A stretch of 20,230 nucleotides of DNA from an uncultured Pseudomonadota bacterium (GTDB lineage: Bacteria > Pseudomonadota > Gammaproteobacteria > Burkholderiales > Nitrosomonadaceae): assembly GCA_903957805.1 (NCBI GenBank), contig CAJBQQ010000080.1, positions 1 through 20,230 on the forward strand. The letters run 5' to 3'. Shown one piece after another: positions 7,421 through 14,114 of this stretch. The notes beneath the pieces were generated by a model, which searched no databases, was not told the origin of the DNA, and saw only the letters and a list, made by a program, of their open reading frames with translations. Within the stretch, counting starts at the first letter, position 1, and every line of letters starts with the position of its first letter. Both the position numbers and the translations under genes were made by a program.

Positions 7421-7854
7421 ATTACCTCCTAAAGAAAATTATCCTTTCATACATGCTTTTGGTCTGAAGGAAGTGCCCAAGTTAGCAAGATTTGCCTGCT
7501 TGGCACCCTCTGTCATTAGGGCAGAATCTTTATATCTGCTTAGTGCTTCCTTTGCGACCTAATGTATCGAGGTCGCGGCGATCAAACTCACTGCTGCAGT
7601 TCATTGACCATTATCAGACAAGCCCTGATGCCAACTCAGAGTGTAGATAGGGCCGTGATTTGAGGATGAGCATGCTGGGATGTCGAGAGATTCAACTGTA
7701 GCCTTATTATTCAATAAACCCCATTACAAGATAGCTTTAGCGGGGCAGATATACTAGGCTGAATGTATAAGATTACGTTAAGTCTGGGGGGGGGGTATGG
7801 CCGTACATAACATCAGTTTTTATTTTTGTGCCACCCTTACCAAAGGGGAAAATC
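7421..7854. other. Intergenic region with dyad and G10 tract
   Basis: No gene is seen in these 434 bases between the divergent Usp and phosphoribosyltransferase genes. An imperfect nested dyad spans 7473-7506 (GTGCC/GGCAC and AAG/CTT outside, GCAA/TTGC inside). A run of ten G lies at 7786-7795. CCCCATTA at 7719-7726 looks like a sigma-32 -10 box but lacks a matching -35. Confidence 0.4.
7786..7795 (+). repeat. Homopolymer of ten G
   Basis: Ten consecutive G lie 60 bases before the phosphoribosyltransferase ATG, in its probable leader or promoter. Such tracts are prone to slipped-strand length change. Part of the length could also be a sequencing artefact. Confidence 0.9.
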
Positions 7855-8499
7855 ATGGTATTTGAAGATCGCATTGCAGCTGCCGAACGATTGGCAGAGG
7901 CTCTGGTTGAATATCGCGGTAGACGGCCGCTTATACTTGCGATACCGCGTGGGGCAGTGCCCATGGCGCAAGTTATCGCTGCTAGGCTTGGGGGCGAGAT
8001 TGATGTAGTGCTAGTGAGGAAACTACGTGCACCTGGCAACCCAGAATTTGCTATCGGATCAGTTGATGAAAGCGGTTGGGTCTACCTTGCAGATTATGCT
8101 ACCGAAACCGGTGCAGATGAGGAGTACATCAGAGGGGAGACTGCCGTTCAATTGGAAACCATACGGCAGCGTCGTATTCAGTATACCCCAGTGAGGCCAC
8201 CACATGATCCAACTGGGCGAATCGTCATCGTCATCGATGATGGTCTGGCCACAGGTTCGACCATGATTGCAGCATTGCATTCACTCAGAGCAAAAAATCC
8301 GGCAGAGCTGATTTGTGCCGTTCCAGTAGCACCCCCTGAAACCTTGAAAAAAATAGGCATCAAAGCAGACCGGGTTGTATGTCTATCGACGCCGCTCAAT
8401 TTTCAGGCAGTGGGGCAGTTCTATTTAGATTTTCCACAGGTGACGGATACAGAAGTCATATCTATTTTAGCTTCCTCCAGTCAGATATCCATCACTTGA
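7855..8499 (+). CDS. Phosphoribosyltransferase family protein
   Basis: A 214-residue type I phosphoribosyltransferase. The PRPP-binding loop is VIVIDDGLATGSTM (residues 124-137), with both acidic residues present; AIPRGAVPMA (29-38) and VRKLRAPGNPEFAIG (54-68) are the conserved blocks of the stand-alone group often found with a dienelactone hydrolase-like partner. The substrate of the group is not established. An in-frame ATG at 7828 exists, but the ATG at 7855 has AAAGGGGAA just before it and gives the normal family start (VFEDRIAAAERLAEAL). In other low-oxygen islands this family sits beside Usp, Hsp20 and alcohol dehydrogenase genes, as here. Confidence 0.88.
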   Translation: MVFEDRIAAAERLAEALVEYRGRRPLILAIPRGAVPMAQVIAARLGGEIDVVLVRKLRAPGNPEFAIGSVDESGWVYLADYATETGADEEYIRGETAVQLETIRQRRIQYTPVRPPHDPTGRIVIVIDDGLATGSTMIAALHSLRAKNPAELICAVPVAPPETLKKIGIKADRVVCLSTPLNFQAVGQFYLDFPQVTDTEVISILASSSQISIT

Positions 8500-8779
8500 C
8501 ATCGTCCCATGTAAGTAGTGCTAGGCATCGATATGATTCTAATGGTTCTGAAGTTACAAGCTGTAGGTTAAGGAACGTTTTACTTAAATAATTTATCTAC
8601 AGATGGCAGCGTTTTACGCTACAAGAAATAGGCTGATCGCCTATATGTTGATCTCTAATCCTCTCCTATCCTTTCTTTAATTATTTTAAGGTACTCAGTA
8701 GTACTCGGAATCATCCGCCAGAAATGGTAGATGAGTCGAATCTTCTTATGTCTGGATACATGAATTTGTGGGGACTATT
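8500..8779. other. Leader region of the GroEL paralogue
   Basis: No gene, and in particular no groES, is seen here. ATAGGC-TGATC-GCCTAT (8627-8643) is a small hairpin. TTGACA at 8496-8501 looks like a -35 box but no good -10 follows at the usual distance. GTGCTAG near 8518 is only half of a CIRCE-like sequence. Confidence 0.4.
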
Positions 8780-10402
8780 TTGTCAGTAAAGCAGGTTTTG
8801 TTTCATGATGCTGCCAGAGCTAGAATTGTCGCTGGTGTAAACATTCTGGCAGATGCAGTCAAAGTGACTCTTGGTCCACGAGGCCGTAACGTTATTCTGG
8901 AGCGAACCTATGGCCCACCTCTGGTCGCGAATTCCGGTGTCATTGTGGCAAAGGAAATTGTGCTCGATGATAAGTTCGAGAATATGGGAGCGCAAATGGC
9001 TCGTGAGGTTGCAAGTAAGACCTCCGACGTGGCAGGAGATGGCACAACTACTGCAACCATTCTTGCACAGGCAATCGTACGTGAAGGAATGAAATTCGTT
9101 GCGGCAGGAATGAATCCTATGGATCTAAAGCGAGGGATCGACTTAGGGGTTATAGCGATCATTGAAGAGTTGAGGAAAATTTCTAGACCTTGTGTCACCA
9201 GCAAAGAGATTAGTCAGGTCGGCGCCATTTCTGCCAATGCGGATACTGCCATCGGCGAGATTATCGCTGAGGCAATGGGGAGAGTCGGCAAAGAGGGTGT
9301 GATCACGATCGAAGATGGTAGGGGTCTGCAAAATGAGCTAGAGATCGTTGATGGGATGCAGTTTGACCGCGGCTACTTATCACCATATTTCATTAATAAT
9401 CAGGATAAACAGATTGTCACGCTTGATGATCCATATATTCTCCTCTATAACAAAAAGATCAGTAATCTGCAGGAACTATTGCCACTATTAGATCAGATAG
9501 CAAAGTCCGGACATCCCCTGTTGATCGTTGCAGAGGAAGTTGAGGGGGAGGCGCTGGCGGTTTTAGTGGTTAACAATATCCGTGGCACTTTAAAAGCTGC
9601 TGCGGTTAAAACACCAGGCTTTGGTGATCGACGCAAGGACATACTGGAAGACATTGCCATCCTCACGGGTGGCACAGTAGTTAGTGAGGAAGCTGGAATT
9701 ACCCTAGAGAAGGTGGAATTGAGGCATCTTGGACAGGCTAAGCGCGTTGAAATCAACAAGGAGAATACAACGATTATCAGCGGTGCAGGGGATGCATTGA
9801 AGATTCAGAATCGTATAAAACAAATTCGTAACTTGTGTAAAGAGGCCACTAATGAATATGACAAGGAAAAATTACAGGAACGCACTGCAAAGCTGAGCGG
9901 TGGAGTTGCGGTGATCAGAGTTGGCGCAGCTACTGAGACGGGAATGAAAGAAAAGAAAACTAGAATTGAGGATGCGATGCATGCAACACGGGCCGCGGTG
10001 GAAGAGGGTGTCTTGCCGGGAGGTGGCGTGGCATTACTGAGAGCGCGTTCAGCCATCAAGTCACTCAAAGGTAGCAATAATGAACAGGAGGCAGGTATTA
10101 AGATTGTAATGCGAGCATTGGAAGAGCCTTTGCGTCAGATCGTTGCTAATGCAGGGGGGGAGCCCTCGGTGGTTCTCGCCAAGGTTTCGGCTGGCAAGGG
10201 TAGTTTTGGCTATAACGCAGCTGCTGAGGTCTATGGCGATCTGATAGAGATGGGGATTCTAGACCCAACCAAAGTAACCCGTTCAGCCTTACAAAATGCC
10301 GCTTCGATAGCCAGCCTGATACTCACTGCTGACGTCATGGTTGCGGAGTTGGATGAAACCAAAAAAATGCGACCCAGCGAGATGGGTGCGATGGAATCAT
10401 AG
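8780..10402 (+). CDS. groEL: GroEL-type chaperonin paralogue, Asp52 replaced by Ser
   Basis: A 540-residue group I chaperonin that aligns with E. coli GroEL over nearly its whole length with hardly any gaps. Equatorial, intermediate and apical domains are all present; TLGPRGRNV, GDGTTTAT (with Asp87), the Asp398 region IEDAMHATRAAVEEG and ILDPTKV are intact, and the apical GYLSPYFIN and LLPLL surfaces that bind substrate and GroES are kept. The conserved TKDGVSVA is changed to ANSGVIVA, so the catalytic Asp52 is Ser and Lys51 is Asn. The Gly-Gly-Met tail is missing; the protein ends in MGAMES. No groES precedes it. I place the start at TTG 8780 because a GTGGGGA ribosome site lies six bases before it and SVKQVLF then aligns exactly with other GroELs; a GTG at 8768 is the alternative. 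Confidence 0.92.
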   Translation: MSVKQVLFHDAARARIVAGVNILADAVKVTLGPRGRNVILERTYGPPLVANSGVIVAKEIVLDDKFENMGAQMAREVASKTSDVAGDGTTTATILAQAIVREGMKFVAAGMNPMDLKRGIDLGVIAIIEELRKISRPCVTSKEISQVGAISANADTAIGEIIAEAMGRVGKEGVITIEDGRGLQNELEIVDGMQFDRGYLSPYFINNQDKQIVTLDDPYILLYNKKISNLQELLPLLDQIAKSGHPLLIVAEEVEGEALAVLVVNNIRGTLKAAAVKTPGFGDRRKDILEDIAILTGGTVVSEEAGITLEKVELRHLGQAKRVEINKENTTIISGAGDALKIQNRIKQIRNLCKEATNEYDKEKLQERTAKLSGGVAVIRVGAATETGMKEKKTRIEDAMHATRAAVEEGVLPGGGVALLRARSAIKSLKGSNNEQEAGIKIVMRALEEPLRQIVANAGGEPSVVLAKVSAGKGSFGYNAAAEVYGDLIEMGILDPTKVTRSALQNAASIASLILTADVMVAELDETKKMRPSEMGAMES

Positions 10403-10431
10403 CGGTAGCCGATTGGCCGATTGGATTCATT

Positions 10432-10441
10432 TAACGCGTTA
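10432..10441. promoter_or_regulatory. Palindrome TAACGCGTTA before the BCAM0308-type gene
   Basis: A perfect 10-base palindrome lies between groEL and the next gene, shortly after two tandem copies of GCCGATTG (10408-10423). It may bind a regulator or be chance. Confidence 0.25.
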
Positions 10442-10457
10442 CTAAAGGATTTTGAAT

Positions 10458-10961
10458 ATGGGGACTCAGAGTACTCACGCGAACTTTAAAAAAATCCGTC
10501 GTCATGATGGAATTTTCCAGGAGCGGGTTCATGATGCCTACAAGGCCAAGGGTAAACTACTAGAGCCGACTGTCTGCATAGGATGTGGCGCAGTATTTCA
10601 TGAAGGGCGTTGGCAGTGGCGACAAGTTCCGGTAGACGCTCATAAACAAACTTGCCCTGCATGTCATCGCATTCATGACCATTATCCTGCCGGTTTTGTA
10701 ACTCTTAAGGGGGAGTTCTTTCGCGCCCATCTCACGGAAATATTGCAGTTAATACACAACGTTGAGAAGCACGAGCGGGCAGAGCATCCACTCAAACGCA
10801 TCATGGAAATAGAAGAGAAGGGTGATACAGCATTGATTACAACAACCGACATCCATCTTGCCCGAGGAATTGGCGAGGCCGTGCATCATGCCTATCAGGG
10901 AGAGCTTAATTATCACTATAACCCTGAGGAAAACCTGTTACGGGTTACTTGGACGCGCTGA
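10458..10961 (+). CDS. BCAM0308 family protein (zinc-binding, NMD3-like)
   Basis: A 167-residue protein that I recognise as the BCAM0308 type, named after a gene in the low-oxygen-activated locus of Burkholderia cenocepacia. Two CxxC pairs, Cys40/Cys43 (CIGCG) and Cys66/Cys69 (CPACH), form a likely zinc ribbon around a tryptophan-rich loop. The rest is mixed alpha/beta with DTALITTTDIHLARGIGEAV near the C-terminus. Some members have been annotated as NMD3-like proteins acting on ribosome stability; this is only suggestive. The ATG at 10458 has AAAGGA eight bases before it. It lies 55 bases after groEL and just before the CBS genes, so co-transcription is likely. Function unknown. Confidence 0.8.
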   Translation: MGTQSTHANFKKIRRHDGIFQERVHDAYKAKGKLLEPTVCIGCGAVFHEGRWQWRQVPVDAHKQTCPACHRIHDHYPAGFVTLKGEFFRAHLTEILQLIHNVEKHERAEHPLKRIMEIEEKGDTALITTTDIHLARGIGEAVHHAYQGELNYHYNPEENLLRVTWTR

Positions 10962-11015
10962 GCTGTGAGCGCCATAAGGGGATGATTCTGTAGTGTGTAA
11001 GGAGGAGGCTATATC

Positions 11016-11260
11016 ATGCTTAACGATGAATTTGTGATTACGTCGTCATCGTAGTGAAGCGGGATGATACAGCGCTAAAGGTGGCTAAGCTGATGCGTCA
11101 ACACCGTGTATGCGATGTGCAAGTAGTAGAGGAGCGAGATGGTCAAAGGGTTCCATTAGGGATTATCACCGACCATGATCTTGTCGTAGAAATCATGGCG
11201 CCAGAGCTTGATTACATGGTCATTACGGTGGGAGATATCATTGATCTACATGCCTTTTAA
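11016..11260 (+). pseudogene. Frameshifted, truncated CBS-domain gene
   Basis: A broken copy of the neighbouring CBS gene. A very good ribosome site (AAGGAGGAGG) and an ATG at 11016 are kept; five codons (MLNDE) can be read before a single missing base at about 11031 shifts the frame and leads to TAG. In the shifted frame the protein goes on as CDYVVIVVKRDDTALKVAKL, matching CTREVIVMRRDETIMEAARL of the intact gene, and runs to GDIIDLHAF and a TAA at 11258-11260. Thus only the first CBS domain remains; the second is missing. A GTG at 11054 could in theory start a 68-residue half-domain protein, but it has no ribosome site. Either a recent loss or a sequencing error at one base would explain the shift, but not the missing second domain. 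Confidence 0.75.
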
Positions 11261-11324
11261 TGTCATGTTGGCAGAACAATTATCTTGAAATATGTTAATC
11301 ACAAAATCCCAAAGAGGGGGCGTC

Positions 11325-11774
11325 ATGTCTGTCAGTGAAGTTTGTACACGGGAAGTTATTGTCATGCGACGTGATGAAACGATCATGGAGGCGGCTAGGC
11401 TGATGCGAGAGCATCATGTCGGCGATGTCCTTGTGATCGAAGATCGAAATGGTATTCAGGTTCCAGTGGGAATAGTCACCGACCGGGATTTGGTAGTAGA
11501 GGTCATGGCGCTAGGGCTTGATCACATGGTCATCACGGTCGGAGATATTATGACCCAGGATCTTTTTACAGCAAAAGACAGCATGGGAACATTTGAGGCG
11601 ATTCAATATATGCGAAGCAAGACGGTAAGGCGCTTGCCGATTGTTGATGAGAAGGGTGGATTGGTTGGAGTCATCAGTCTGGACGATATACTGGAACTAT
11701 TGGCGGAAGAGATGCTTGATCTTTCCAAGTTGGTCGGATACGAGAGGAAAAAGGAAGTGCGGCACCGCCGCTAA
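11325..11774 (+). CDS. CBS domain-pair protein
   Basis: A 149-residue protein made of two CBS domains, at about residues 1-70 and 75-140, each with the typical GxVTDRDLV or GVISLDDIL end (PVGIVTDRDLVVEVMA and GLVGVISLDDILELLAEE). CBS pairs bind adenosine nucleotides such as AMP, ATP or S-adenosylmethionine and act as energy sensors; stand-alone pairs like this one presumably regulate a partner protein. A TTG-type start at 11292 would add 11 unrelated residues; the ATG at 11325 has AGAGGGGG five bases upstream. It sits between its broken duplicate and the ribosome-hibernation gene. CBS proteins of this type are common in low-oxygen gene islands. Confidence 0.9.
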   Translation: MSVSEVCTREVIVMRRDETIMEAARLMREHHVGDVLVIEDRNGIQVPVGIVTDRDLVVEVMALGLDHMVITVGDIMTQDLFTAKDSMGTFEAIQYMRSKTVRRLPIVDEKGGLVGVISLDDILELLAEEMLDLSKLVGYERKKEVRHRR

Positions 11775-11803
11775 TTAAATTAGATCTAGCCAGAGGAGTA
11801 ATC

Positions 11804-12142
11804 ATGCAAATCCCGTTGCAAATCACTATCCGAGATGTAGAACATTCCGCTATGTTGGAAACGCATATTCGTGACATGGCAAAGAAACTTGATGAATTTT
11901 TTTCCCATATCATGTCTTGTCGTGTGGTGGTTGAGATGCCGCATAAGCACCACCACCAAGGAAAGCAGTTCAATGTGCGAATCGATATTGGCGTTCCTGG
12001 CCGTGAGATTGTCGTTAACCATAATCATCATGAAGATGTTTATGTGGCCATGCGAGATGCCTTTGATGCTGCAAAACGCCAACTTGAGGATTATGCTCGC
12101 AAGATTCGCGGCGATACCAAGGTTCATGAGCCACGAGTCTGA
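11804..12142 (+). CDS. RaiA/HPF-type ribosome-associated protein
   Basis: A 112-residue protein of the RaiA/HPF (ribosome hibernation, sigma-54 modulation) fold: PLQITIRDVEHSAMLETHIR at the start and DVYVAMRDAFDAAKRQLEDY as the last helix. It lacks the long C-terminal dimerisation domain, so it is the short type, which binds the 30S decoding region and blocks or stores idle ribosomes. A histidine-rich loop (HKHHHQGKQ, residues 46-54) and NHNHHED (about 75-81) stand out and are usual in stress-island members rather than in the housekeeping HPF. AGAGGAGT precedes the ATG. It is the last gene before a hairpin and probably shares a transcript with the CBS gene 29 bases upstream. Confidence 0.85.
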   Translation: MQIPLQITIRDVEHSAMLETHIRDMAKKLDEFFSHIMSCRVVVEMPHKHHHQGKQFNVRIDIGVPGREIVVNHNHHEDVYVAMRDAFDAAKRQLEDYARKIRGDTKVHEPRV

Positions 12143-12162
12143 TTAAGTAATTGAATCGAACA

Positions 12163-12199
12163 TGATGGAGACAGGCCTGTCATAAGCATGTCTCCATCA
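12163..12199 (+). terminator. Hairpin after the RaiA/HPF gene
   Basis: TGATGGAGACA pairs perfectly with TGTCTCCATCA (11 pairs) around a 15-base loop, 20 bases after the stop. It is followed by CTATCTTT, a poor T-run. This is a likely rho-independent terminator ending the stress block. Confidence 0.6.
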
Positions 12200-12230
12200 C
12201 TATCTTTAAAGAGACTTGGAGGAATGGGTG

Positions 12231-12650
12231 GTGAATGGGCTTCTCGGTGTAATTAAATGTCATCCGTCAAGATATTGGTCTAGGATTGAGTGTGGTCGTG
12301 CAGATTCGAAGAAGTTGATTATTGTTGCGTACCTAGCACTGTTAGGAGTTTTCCCTATAGCCCATGCGCAAACCGAGCAAGGCGCAACTCTTGGCGAATT
12401 GCTCTACTCAACACACTGTAGTACGTGCCACGCTGTAGAAATTCACTGGCGTGCAAAGTCATTATCATCCGACTGGAGTAGCTTGAAAGTTCAGGTACGG
12501 CGCTGGCAGTTAAATATCGGATTGGGATGGAGTGAAGATGAGATCACTGATGTCACGCGTTACCTGAATAATACTTATTATAATTTCACGGTTACTGATA
12601 AGAGAGATCTTACGCAGGGCATCAAAATACAACAAACCAATACCCCTTGA
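12231..12650 (+). CDS. Small exported cytochrome c
   Basis: A protein of about 139 residues with one haem c site, CSTCH (Cys63, Cys66, His67), after a signal peptide whose hydrophobic core is LIIVAYLALLGVF and whose likely cleavage is after AHA (about residue 46). It should act in the periplasm as a monohaem electron carrier. There is no methionine anywhere in the mature part, so the usual sixth ligand is missing; His72 or another residue may replace it, or the haem may be five-coordinate. WQLNIGLGWSEDEITDVTRYLN resembles the last helices of class I cytochromes. The start is uncertain: TTG 12216, GTG 12228 and GTG 12231 are all in frame; GTG 12231 has the best spacing from GGAGGA. The N-terminus before the signal core is unusually long. 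Confidence 0.75.
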   Translation: MNGLLGVIKCHPSRYWSRIECGRADSKKLIIVAYLALLGVFPIAHAQTEQGATLGELLYSTHCSTCHAVEIHWRAKSLSSDWSSLKVQVRRWQLNIGLGWSEDEITDVTRYLNNTYYNFTVTDKRDLTQGIKIQQTNTP

Positions 12651-12723
12651 TAGTTTCAATCTGATTACGCAACGGTCTGGTATAGCCCATGAAGTGGTCT
12701 TACGTTAAGTTGATAATGTCCCC

Positions 12724-12960
12724 ATGTGTCTAGGCATTCCCATGCAGATCCTAGAGATCGAGGGATTTGACGCACACTGTTCGGCTAAGGGAGTCACGCG
12801 CGATGTGAGTCTATTCTTGCTTCAGGGTGAACCGCTTGCTGTAGGCGATTTTGTCATGGTGCATGTGGGTTACGCGATCCAGAAAATGAATGCACAGGAA
12901 GCTCGTTCGGCTTGGGAGGTTCACGACGAAATGTTGGCTGCGGAGGCAGGGGGTGCATGA
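12724..12960 (+). CDS. hypC: Hydrogenase maturation factor HypC
   Basis: A 78-residue HypC/HybG-family chaperone. The family start MCLGIP gives Cys2, which after removal of Met1 binds the iron of the Fe(CN)2CO group, and VMVHVGYAI carries the conserved His47. HypC with HypD forms the scaffold on which iron receives its CN and CO ligands, then delivers it to the hydrogenase large subunit. It opens a six-gene hyp operon. Its stop overlaps the hypA start by 8 bases. The 73 bases before it show no sure promoter. Confidence 0.96.
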   Translation: MCLGIPMQILEIEGFDAHCSAKGVTRDVSLFLLQGEPLAVGDFVMVHVGYAIQKMNAQEARSAWEVHDEMLAAEAGGA

Positions 12961-13318
12961 AATATCGCTCTGCCAATCCTTGATTGATAAGGTGCAGCAG
13001 ATTGCGGTCACTCACGGGGCGCTTAGTGTGGGGCTCGTTACACTGAGGATAGGACCCCTATCCGGAGTTGATCCTTTACTAATGCAGCATGCCTATCCTT
13101 TTGCCGCCGCCGGTAGCCTAGCGGCAGAATCTAAATTATTGATCGAACTGTCTCCACTCAGGGTGAGATGCGAGGGCTGTTGCTCTGAGACGGAAGTTGA
13201 GCCGAGTTTTCTCATATGTTCAGTCTGTGGCAGTCACCATACTGAACTAGTGAGCGGGGATGAGATGACTCTAATGAGCGTCGAGCTGGTTACTAGAGGT
13301 GAGGTCGGTCATGTGTGA
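12953..13318 (+). CDS. hypA: Hydrogenase nickel-insertion protein HypA
   Basis: A 121-residue HypA. It starts at a GTG so that the N-terminus reads MHEISLCQSL; His2 and Glu3 there bind nickel. The zinc domain has Cys73/Cys76 (CEGC) and Cys89/Cys92 (CSVC). With HypB it loads nickel into the hydrogenase large-subunit precursor. An earlier in-frame start would add an unrelated stretch lying inside hypC, and GGAGG lies six bases before the GTG, so this start is well supported. It overlaps hypC and hypB by 8 bases each. Confidence 0.95.
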   Translation: MHEISLCQSLIDKVQQIAVTHGALSVGLVTLRIGPLSGVDPLLMQHAYPFAAAGSLAAESKLLIELSPLRVRCEGCCSETEVEPSFLICSVCGSHHTELVSGDEMTLMSVELVTRGEVGHV

Positions 13319-14114
13319 CACATGCGGTTGTAATATTACGCCGGGCAATCTCAGATTTGCTTACAAGCCATTAAACGGAACCACTGCCGTGGCCGTGTTA
13401 AAAAATCTGCTGGCCAGGAATGACGACCAGGCGACACATAATCGGTATCACTTCGATCAACACCGGATACTGACAATCAATCTTATGTCGTCACCCGGTT
13501 CAGGCAAGACTGCTTTGCTTGAGGCGACTATTGACGCTTTGCATCATGAATACCGTATTGGTGTGATTGAGGGCGATCTGGATACTGAGAATGATGCCAT
13601 GCGCATCCGAGCCAAGGGAGTGCCAGCACATCAGATCATCACCGGTTCAGCGTGTCACCTGGATGCTCATATGGTGCACGATGCGCTGCATCAGTTCCCG
13701 CTATCTGGACTGGATATATTATTTATCGAGAATGTTGGTAACTTGGTATGCCCCGCTAGCTTTGATCTTGGCCAACATCGTAATGTTGTCCTGCTCTCGG
13801 TTACCGAGGGTGATGATAAGCCATCAAAGTATCCGGTCATATTCCGTGCTGCAGATTTGGTACTCTTTACTAAGAGTGATCTGCTGCCGGTGTTGGATGA
13901 TTTTAGTCCGGAGCGGGCTGAAGAGAATCTACGCAACCTTGCGAGCTCTGCTCCGGTAATACAACTCTCTGCACGGCATGCATTGGGCCTACAGCCGTGG
14001 CTGGATTGGCTACGAGGTCAATTGGTGATCCAACGATCGCAAGTGGATCAGGGGGAGAGCATCCGTCCCCGCATACAGCATGATGGTGCTCATTTTCCCG
14101 AGGTGTCAATTTGA
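13311..14114 (+). CDS. hypB: Hydrogenase nickel-incorporation GTPase HypB
   Basis: A 267-residue SIMIBI-class GTPase. The N-terminal CDTCGC (residues 2-7) is the high-affinity metal site; the P-loop is SPGSGKT (61-67), followed by GDLDTENDA, CHLDAHM (metal site of the G-domain), ENVGNLVCPASFDLG and the base-recognition motif TKSD. It hydrolyses GTP to drive nickel transfer with HypA. The histidine-rich nickel-storage stretch seen in some HypB proteins is absent. It overlaps hypA by 8 bases and shares its TGA with the TTG start of hypD. Confidence 0.96.
   Translation: MCDTCGCNITPGNLRFAYKPLNGTTAVAVLKNLLARNDDQATHNRYHFDQHRILTINLMSSPGSGKTALLEATIDALHHEYRIGVIEGDLDTENDAMRIRAKGVPAHQIITGSACHLDAHMVHDALHQFPLSGLDILFIENVGNLVCPASFDLGQHRNVVLLSVTEGDDKPSKYPVIFRAADLVLFTKSDLLPVLDDFSPERAEENLRNLASSAPVIQLSARHALGLQPWLDWLRGQLVIQRSQVDQGESIRPRIQHDGAHFPEVSI

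Noticed and set aside
7690..7726. CCCCATTA as a sigma-32 promoter for the phosphoribosyltransferase
   Set aside because: No CTTGAA-like -35 element lies 12 to 15 bases upstream.
8510..8530. GTGCTAG resembling half of a CIRCE operator before groEL
   Set aside because: The matching TTAGCACTC half is missing at the required 9-base spacing.
10408..10423. Tandem GCCGATTG repeat after groEL as a mobile-element target or attachment site
   Set aside because: Only two 8-base copies, with no integrase, transposase or inverted ends nearby.
11054..11260. A 68-residue single-CBS protein starting at GTG 11054
   Set aside because: The GTG has no ribosome site, while the good site and ATG lie at 11016 in another frame; the region is better read as a frameshifted pseudogene.
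11871..12146. A second 91-residue frame overlapping the RaiA/HPF gene
   Set aside because: It is the +1 frame of a well-conserved gene, has no ribosome site, and its composition (Met, Trp, Cys rich) is that of a shadow frame.
12647..12659. TTGATAGTTTCAA looks like an FNR box before hypC
   Set aside because: The half-sites are 5 bases apart instead of 6, and the sequence overlaps the cytochrome stop codon.
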